Assembly (NCBI GenBank): GCA_027592925.1
Contig: JAQCJO010000003.1
Location: forward strand, 1 to 64,000
DNA from: Actinomycetota bacterium
GTDB lineage: Bacteria > Actinomycetota > Acidimicrobiia > Acidimicrobiales > Ilumatobacteraceae
Direction of reading: 5' to 3'
DNA: 64,000 nucleotides
Below the pieces are notes generated by a model. That model had not been told where the DNA came from and did no database searches. It saw nothing but the letters and a program-made list of their open reading frames with translations. A program made the translations under genes and the position numbers. Position 1 is the stretch's first letter; each line of letters opens with the position of its first letter. Shown in pieces: positions 58,887-64,000 of the stretch.

Positions 58887-59933
58887 CTGATCAAGCAGAC
58901 ATCGAAGAGCTCAAGACTGAAAAAGGTAGTGATCGGTGTTGCCGCGGCAACAGTGCTTGCGGGTTGCGCGGCAAGTGATGGCGAATCATCAAATACGTCA
59001 TCGGGCCCGCTTGTTGTGTACAGCGGACGAAGTGAAGCACTCGTTGCCGAGTTGTTTTCTCAGTTCTCGACCGAGACAGGTACTGAACTTGAAGTTCGTT
59101 ATGCCGACTCGGGTGAACTTGCGGCGTTGTTGATCACCGAAGGCAATGCTTCTCCCGCCGACGTGTACTTCTCGCAAGACGCAGGTGCGCTTGGCGCAGT
59201 GGAAGATGCTGGATTGTTCAGTGCATTGCCATCAGACATCACCCAGTTGGTTGACAGCAAGTTTCGTTCAACGCAAGACCGTTGGGTTGCCACAAGCGGA
59301 CGTGCTCGCGTGGCGGTGTACAACCCGAATTTGGTGACAACAGTTCCCAACACCATTGACGACATTTTGGATCCGATGTGGAAAGGAAAGGTTGGCTTCG
59401 CACCGACCAATGCTTCGTGGCAATCATTTGTGACGGCGCTCCGGGTTGTTCGAGGCGAAGATGAAGCGGAGCAGTGGCTCACGGCTTTCAAGGCAAATGA
59501 GCCCGTTGCTTACGAGAAAAATTCTGCCGTGCGCGACGCGGTAAATATAGGTGAGGTGTCGATGGGGTTGATAAACCACTACTACCTCTACGAAAAGATT
59601 GCAGCAGAAGGCGCCGACGCAGTTACCGCAAAGAATCATTACTTCACTGGAGGCGACATTGGTGGCCTGATCAATGTCGCTGGTGTTGGAGTTCTTGAAT
59701 CATCAAAGAACAAAGACGCAGCGAATCAGCTCGTGAAGTTTCTGTTATCTGCGCAGGGCCAAGAGTATTTTGCGCAAAAAACATTTGAGTATCCGATGGC
59801 GGCAGGAGTCGCTGCGTACGGCGATCTTCCATCAATCGAAGAACTCAATCCTCCCGCCATCGATTTGTCAGACTTGAAGTCGATTGCAAAGACTCAGGAG
59901 CTTCTTGCAAAGACAGGTCTGCTTACTAAATGA
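58887..59933 (+). CDS. Fe(III)/iron ABC transporter substrate-binding lipoprotein (FbpA-like), probable CTG start
   Basis: IKQTSKSSRLKKVVIGVAAATVLAGC lipobox; LVVYSGRSEALVAELFSQF; INHYYLYEKI (Tyr-Tyr iron ligands); GGAGG 6 nt upstream of CTG 58887. Confidence 0.88.
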   Translation: MIKQTSKSSRLKKVVIGVAAATVLAGCAASDGESSNTSSGPLVVYSGRSEALVAELFSQFSTETGTELEVRYADSGELAALLITEGNASPADVYFSQDAGALGAVEDAGLFSALPSDITQLVDSKFRSTQDRWVATSGRARVAVYNPNLVTTVPNTIDDILDPMWKGKVGFAPTNASWQSFVTALRVVRGEDEAEQWLTAFKANEPVAYEKNSAVRDAVNIGEVSMGLINHYYLYEKIAAEGADAVTAKNHYFTGGDIGGLINVAGVGVLESSKNKDAANQLVKFLLSAQGQEYFAQKTFEYPMAAGVAAYGDLPSIEELNPPAIDLSDLKSIAKTQELLAKTGLLTK

Positions 59934-61459
59934 GTAGCCGAGTGCGGGCTCCAATTGCGCTGGTGGCGCCCGCATTCGTTGCAGCAGTCCTCAGCCTTGT
60001 TCCCGTTTGGTATCTATTTCAAACCGCATTTACTAGTGGGTTCGCGGCCGTAGTTGATGAGTTGATGCAGATCCGCACGCTGCAGCTTGTGTTGCGCAGT
60101 TTGTTGTTAATGGTCACCGTCACGAGCGCATCGGTGGTCATCGGAATTTTCGCTGCGTGGGTGGTGGCACGTTCGCCATTGCGACCGCGACTATTACTGA
60201 TCATCGCTTTTTCATTATCACTGGCGATTCCGTCGTATCTCGCGGCGTTTGCTTGGGTCTCGTGGATCCCCGGTATCAGCGGTTTTTTCGGCGCATTCAT
60301 CGTGCTGACATTCGTGTGTTATCCGTTCGTGATGTTGCCAGTGATTGCATCTATGGACATCAGCGATCCGATGGCCGAAAAAGTAGCGCTCTCGCTTGGT
60401 CGACGCCCGTTTGGCGTATTTCGAACGGTGACACTTGGTCAGTCGCGTCCGGCAATAACGGGCGGTGCGTTACTTGTTGCGTTGTATGTATTGTCCGACT
60501 TTGGTGCAGTTGCTGCAATGCGATATGAGGTATTCACTTGGGTGATTTACGGTGCATATCGGGCCGGATTCAATCCATCGCGTGCGGCCATATTGTCGTC
60601 TGTCTTACTGATGGCGGCGTTGGTGTTAACACTGATTGAAGTTCGAGTTCGATCCACTCGCGATACGTTCCGCATGGGCGCGGGCGTTCGTCGCGCGACC
60701 AACATTCAGTTCGGTGTTACCGCACGAATTGCGACTATTGCCGGTGCGGTGTTGCTGGTTTCGTTCGGCGCCGGAGTTCCGATCTGGCGAGTGATTTACT
60801 GGACGGGATTCGACTCGAATACAGATGTGCAGTGGGACGTTGTATTCAGGTCAATCGCAACTTCATTCGGGATCGGCATTGTGACATCGGTAGTGACCGC
60901 ACTTGTCGCGCTTCCCATTGCGCTGCTCTCGGCGCGTTACAGGGGCAAAACGTCACAGATCCTTGAAGGCTCTACATATGTTGCGCACGCCTTGCCGGGG
61001 ATTGTGATTGCAATTTCTATTGTGTACTTGGGCATCAGAACACTTCGTCCTCTCTACCAAGAGATGCCATTATTGATTTTGGCCCAAGTGCTCATCTTCT
61101 TGCCACTGGCGGTTGCGTCTATGAGGACGGCTATTGCAATGAGTACGCAGTCGTTGGAGCATGTTGCTCGTAGCCTTGGGGCAGGTTCGATGATGACACT
61201 GTTACGAGTGACTATTCCACTAGCACTGCCGGGGATTATGGCTGCGGGTGCATTATCCATGTTGTCCTCTGTTAAAGAACTTCCGGCCACGTTGTTGCTT
61301 CGACCGACCGGCACAGAAACACTTGCAACACAAATTTGGAAGTTCAGTGCGGTTTCTGATTATGCAGCGGTTGGTCCGTTCGCCTTAGCAATGATTCTGC
61401 TTGCCGTAGTCCCTGTTGCAGTGCTCACTGCAACAACGAGGCAAGGGATTGCACGATGA
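59930..61459 (+). CDS. Iron ABC transporter permease (FbpB-like, two fused permease domains)
   Basis: Two BPD-type TM blocks; EHVARSLGAGSMMTLLRVTIPLALPGIMAAGAL. Confidence 0.93.
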   Translation: MSSRVRAPIALVAPAFVAAVLSLVPVWYLFQTAFTSGFAAVVDELMQIRTLQLVLRSLLLMVTVTSASVVIGIFAAWVVARSPLRPRLLLIIAFSLSLAIPSYLAAFAWVSWIPGISGFFGAFIVLTFVCYPFVMLPVIASMDISDPMAEKVALSLGRRPFGVFRTVTLGQSRPAITGGALLVALYVLSDFGAVAAMRYEVFTWVIYGAYRAGFNPSRAAILSSVLLMAALVLTLIEVRVRSTRDTFRMGAGVRRATNIQFGVTARIATIAGAVLLVSFGAGVPIWRVIYWTGFDSNTDVQWDVVFRSIATSFGIGIVTSVVTALVALPIALLSARYRGKTSQILEGSTYVAHALPGIVIAISIVYLGIRTLRPLYQEMPLLILAQVLIFLPLAVASMRTAIAMSTQSLEHVARSLGAGSMMTLLRVTIPLALPGIMAAGALSMLSSVKELPATLLLRPTGTETLATQIWKFSAVSDYAAVGPFALAMILLAVVPVAVLTATTRQGIAR

Positions 61460-62505
61460 CGCTAAGCCTCTCCATCCGAGATGTTTCTCATCATTACGGG
61501 GATCGACTGGTGTTGGATTCGGTAAACCTGGATGTGCCGCAGCAGTCGATTACTGCAATCATTGGTCCTTCTGGGGTTGGCAAGACAACGCTCCTTCGAT
61601 TGATCGGCGGTTTTGAAACGCCGGACAGGGGTCGCATCGAAGTGGAAGGCGAGGTTGTTGCCGAAAACTCGCGACTTGTTATCCCTCCGCAGTCGCGCGG
61701 GGTCACCATTGTTCCCCAAGATGGCGCACTGTTTTCGCACCTGAGCGTTGGCGGCAATGTTGCTTTTGGCCTGAAGAATCGACGGTCTGCGGCAGCGCGA
61801 GCGCGAGTGAAGGAAGTGCTTGAAATTGTTGGGTTGGATCGATATGAAAAGCACCGACCAAGCCAGCTTTCGGGTGGAATGCAGCAGCGAGTTGCGCTCG
61901 CCCGAGCGTTAGCCCCTCACCCTCGGGTGGTATTGCTTGACGAACCATTTGCTGCGCTTGATGCAGGTTTGCATGAACAGGTGCGCGAAGAGACGGTTCG
62001 TGCACTGCGTGCAACGAACGCAACAGCAGTCTGGGTTACACACGACCAAGAAGAGGCATTGTCAACCGCGGATCAGGTAGCGGTGATGATCGCGGGACGC
62101 ATTCAACAACTCGCAAGCCCAGCAGACCTGTACCAGTTTCCCGTGTCGCGCCAAGTTGCCGAGTTTGTTGGCGATGTGTTTGTGATCGCCGGCACTTCTG
62201 TTGGGTCGGGTGATCATGTTCGTTGCGCGTTGGGTGACATGGTGCCCATTTCGCGTGCTTGCCCGAATGGGCCAGCAAACATTGTGGTGCGACCAGAGCA
62301 ACTATCAATTGTCCAGGACGGCGCTGCCGGTTCTGTTTCGGTGCAGGTCGTGGGATCAAAGTTTTTCGGCCATGACGGGATCGTTGAGGGCACCTTTTCA
62401 ACAGGCGAGCGAGTAGTCATTCGTTTGCAAGCCGATCAATTGCCACAAATCGGTTCGCGTGTCGGCGTAGTGGCGCGTGGATCATTGCTTGCATACTCCG
62501 ATTGA
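61456..62505 (+). CDS. Iron ABC transporter ATP-binding protein (FbpC-like)
   Basis: IGPSGVGKTTLLRLIGGFE; LSGGMQQRVALARALAPHPRVVLLDEPFAALD. Confidence 0.95.
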   Translation: MTLSLSIRDVSHHYGDRLVLDSVNLDVPQQSITAIIGPSGVGKTTLLRLIGGFETPDRGRIEVEGEVVAENSRLVIPPQSRGVTIVPQDGALFSHLSVGGNVAFGLKNRRSAAARARVKEVLEIVGLDRYEKHRPSQLSGGMQQRVALARALAPHPRVVLLDEPFAALDAGLHEQVREETVRALRATNATAVWVTHDQEEALSTADQVAVMIAGRIQQLASPADLYQFPVSRQVAEFVGDVFVIAGTSVGSGDHVRCALGDMVPISRACPNGPANIVVRPEQLSIVQDGAAGSVSVQVVGSKFFGHDGIVEGTFSTGERVVIRLQADQLPQIGSRVGVVARGSLLAYSD

Positions 62506-62530
62506 TTGATCGCAAGTAGCCTGAGAGGCA

Positions 62531-64000
62531 ATGACGAAGCCAACGGAAACCCCAGTAGATGTCAAGCCACGTAGTCGCGACGTAACCGACGGAAATCAAA
62601 AAGCCGCAGCGCGCGCAATGTTACGCGCCGTTGGATTAACCGACGACGACTGGGTAAAACCACAGATCGGTATTGCCTCGTCGTGGAACGAAGTAACACC
62701 GTGCAACGCATCACTCAGGCGCCTGGCCGACAGTGCCAAAAAGGGTGTGCGTACCAACGGCGGCGTGGCGATGGAGTTTGGAACCATCACTGTCAGCGAC
62801 GGCATCAGCATGGGTCACGAAGGTATGCGTGCAAGTTTGGTGAGCCGCGAAGTAATCACCGACAGCGTGGAAACAGTGGTGCACGCCGAGCGCTTCGATG
62901 GTTTCGTTGGGCTCGCTGGTTGTGACAAGAGCATTCCCGGCATGTTGATGGCCGCTGCTCGTCTCAATTTGCCAAGTGTGTTTGTGTACAACGGCAGCAC
63001 ATTGCCAGGTGTGCACAATGGCAAAAACATCGACATCACTACTGTGTTTGAAGCCATCGGTGCTTGTGCAGCAGGCAACATGAGCCAAGAAGAGCTCGGC
63101 GAGATCGAGCGTGCAGCGTGCCCAGGCGAAGGTGCTTGCGGCGGCATGTTTACTGCCAACACCATGAGCTCAATTGCAGAGGCACTTGGCATGAGCCTGC
63201 CCGGCACTGCATCGCCACCAGCAATTGACAAGCGTCGCGAGTCTGACGCCGAGCGTGCGGGTGCGGCCGTGATGAATCTTGTTCGTCTCGGCATTTATCC
63301 GCGCGACATCATGACCAAAAAGGCTTTCGAAAACGCGATCGCAATGGTCAATGCACTCGGCGGATCAACCAATGCGGTGTTGCACTTGTTGGCTATTGCC
63401 AACGAGGCAGGCGTTGCACTCGATCTGGAAGATTTCAATCGCATTGCAGCAAAAGTTCCGCACATCGCCGACACCAAGCCTGGCGGCAAGTACCACATGA
63501 CCGATATCGATCGCATCGGTGGTGTGCCAGTTGTGATGAAGCATTTGCTTGATGCGGGCCTGCTGCACGGCGACGTACTGACGTGTACTGGTAAGACCAT
63601 GGCCGAAAACTTGGCCGAGATCAATCCGCCAGCACCAGATGGTGATGTCGTACATCCGTTGAGCAATCCAATTCACGCAGAGGGTGGCATCAATATCCTC
63701 AGCGGTTCACTTGCACCGCGCGGTGCAGTTGTCAAAGTTGCTGGCCTGACAAAAGATCAAATGACATTTGAGGGTCCTGCTCGCGTGTTCGACGGCGAAG
63801 ACGGTGCGATGGCTGCGGTGATAGCGGGCGACATCAAGCCCGGCACGGTGATCATCATTCGTTATGAAGGACCAAAGGGTGGCCCAGGTATGCGCGAGAT
63901 GCTCGCGATCACTGGTGCACTCAAAGGCGTTGGTCGCGGATCAGATTGTGCACTCATCACCGACGGTCGCTTTAGCGGCGGCACGTGGGGTTTCTGTATT
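62531..64000 (+). CDS. ilvD: Dihydroxy-acid dehydratase, 5' part, truncated by right edge
   Basis: Read directly (no stop in window, so absent from ORF track): [56 protein letters not shown]. Confidence 0.96.
   Translation, partial: MTKPTETPVDVKPRSRDVTDGNQKAAARAMLRAVGLTDDDWVKPQIGIASSWNEVTPCNASLRRLADSAKKGVRTNGGVAMEFGTITVSDGISMGHEGMRASLVSREVITDSVETVVHAERFDGFVGLAGCDKSIPGMLMAAARLNLPSVFVYNGSTLPGVHNGKNIDITTVFEAIGACAAGNMSQEELGEIERAACPGEGACGGMFTANTMSSIAEALGMSLPGTASPPAIDKRRESDAERAGAAVMNLVRLGIYPRDIMTKKAFENAIAMVNALGGSTNAVLHLLAIANEAGVALDLEDFNRIAAKVPHIADTKPGGKYHMTDIDRIGGVPVVMKHLLDAGLLHGDVLTCTGKTMAENLAEINPPAPDGDVVHPLSNPIHAEGGINILSGSLAPRGAVVKVAGLTKDQMTFEGPARVFDGEDGAMAAVIAGDIKPGTVIIIRYEGPKGGPGMREMLAITGALKGVGRGSDCALITDGRFSGGTWGFCI

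Noticed and set aside
1-64000. CRISPR arrays, tRNA/rRNA genes, insertion sequences, prophage, defence or biosynthetic islands
   Set aside because: Looked for repeats, T-loop motifs, transposase and toxin/antitoxin-like ORFs; none recognised. A tRNAscan/Infernal/CRISPR search is still needed to exclude them formally.

Overview
The window is a dense, ordinary-looking bacterial chromosome segment, probably actinobacterial and perhaps Acidimicrobiia. That placement is inferred from WhiB, a SenX3/RegX3-type pair, F420-type enzymes and a MoxR/VWA pair. I support about 64 CDSs. I recognised no rRNA, tRNA, CRISPR array, prophage or transposon by eye. Recognisable modules are: trhO/thrH; an ABC FtsX-type exporter; a MoxR-like ATPase/VWA pair flanking a nucleotidyl cyclase; whiB; tatA; a polyphosphate/phosphate regulon (ppx, ppk, phoU, histidine kinase, response regulator); moaE/mreB; a GT4 + two methyltransferases + alpha/alpha-toroid cluster; lnt and a heme cluster (hemE/hemH/hemY); lgt; galT and GH36; gatCAB; an Fe(III) ABC transporter with tandem iron-box-like operators; and ilvD, which runs off the right edge and is missing from the ORF track. 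The most interesting observations are: (1) a four-gene set resembling in composition the mycobacterial methylmannose polysaccharide cluster; (2) a pervasive TANNNT-N6-8-start-codon architecture implying many leaderless mRNAs; (3) an Fpg/Nei-like glycosylase lacking the catalytic Pro-Glu N-terminus; (4) an Lnt homologue with Ser at the expected catalytic Cys; (5) an F420-type nitroreductase interrupted by one in-frame TAG; (6) two genes (trhO, fbpA-like) without a plausible ATG/GTG/TTG start. No homology searches or computations were run; family calls are by pattern recognition.
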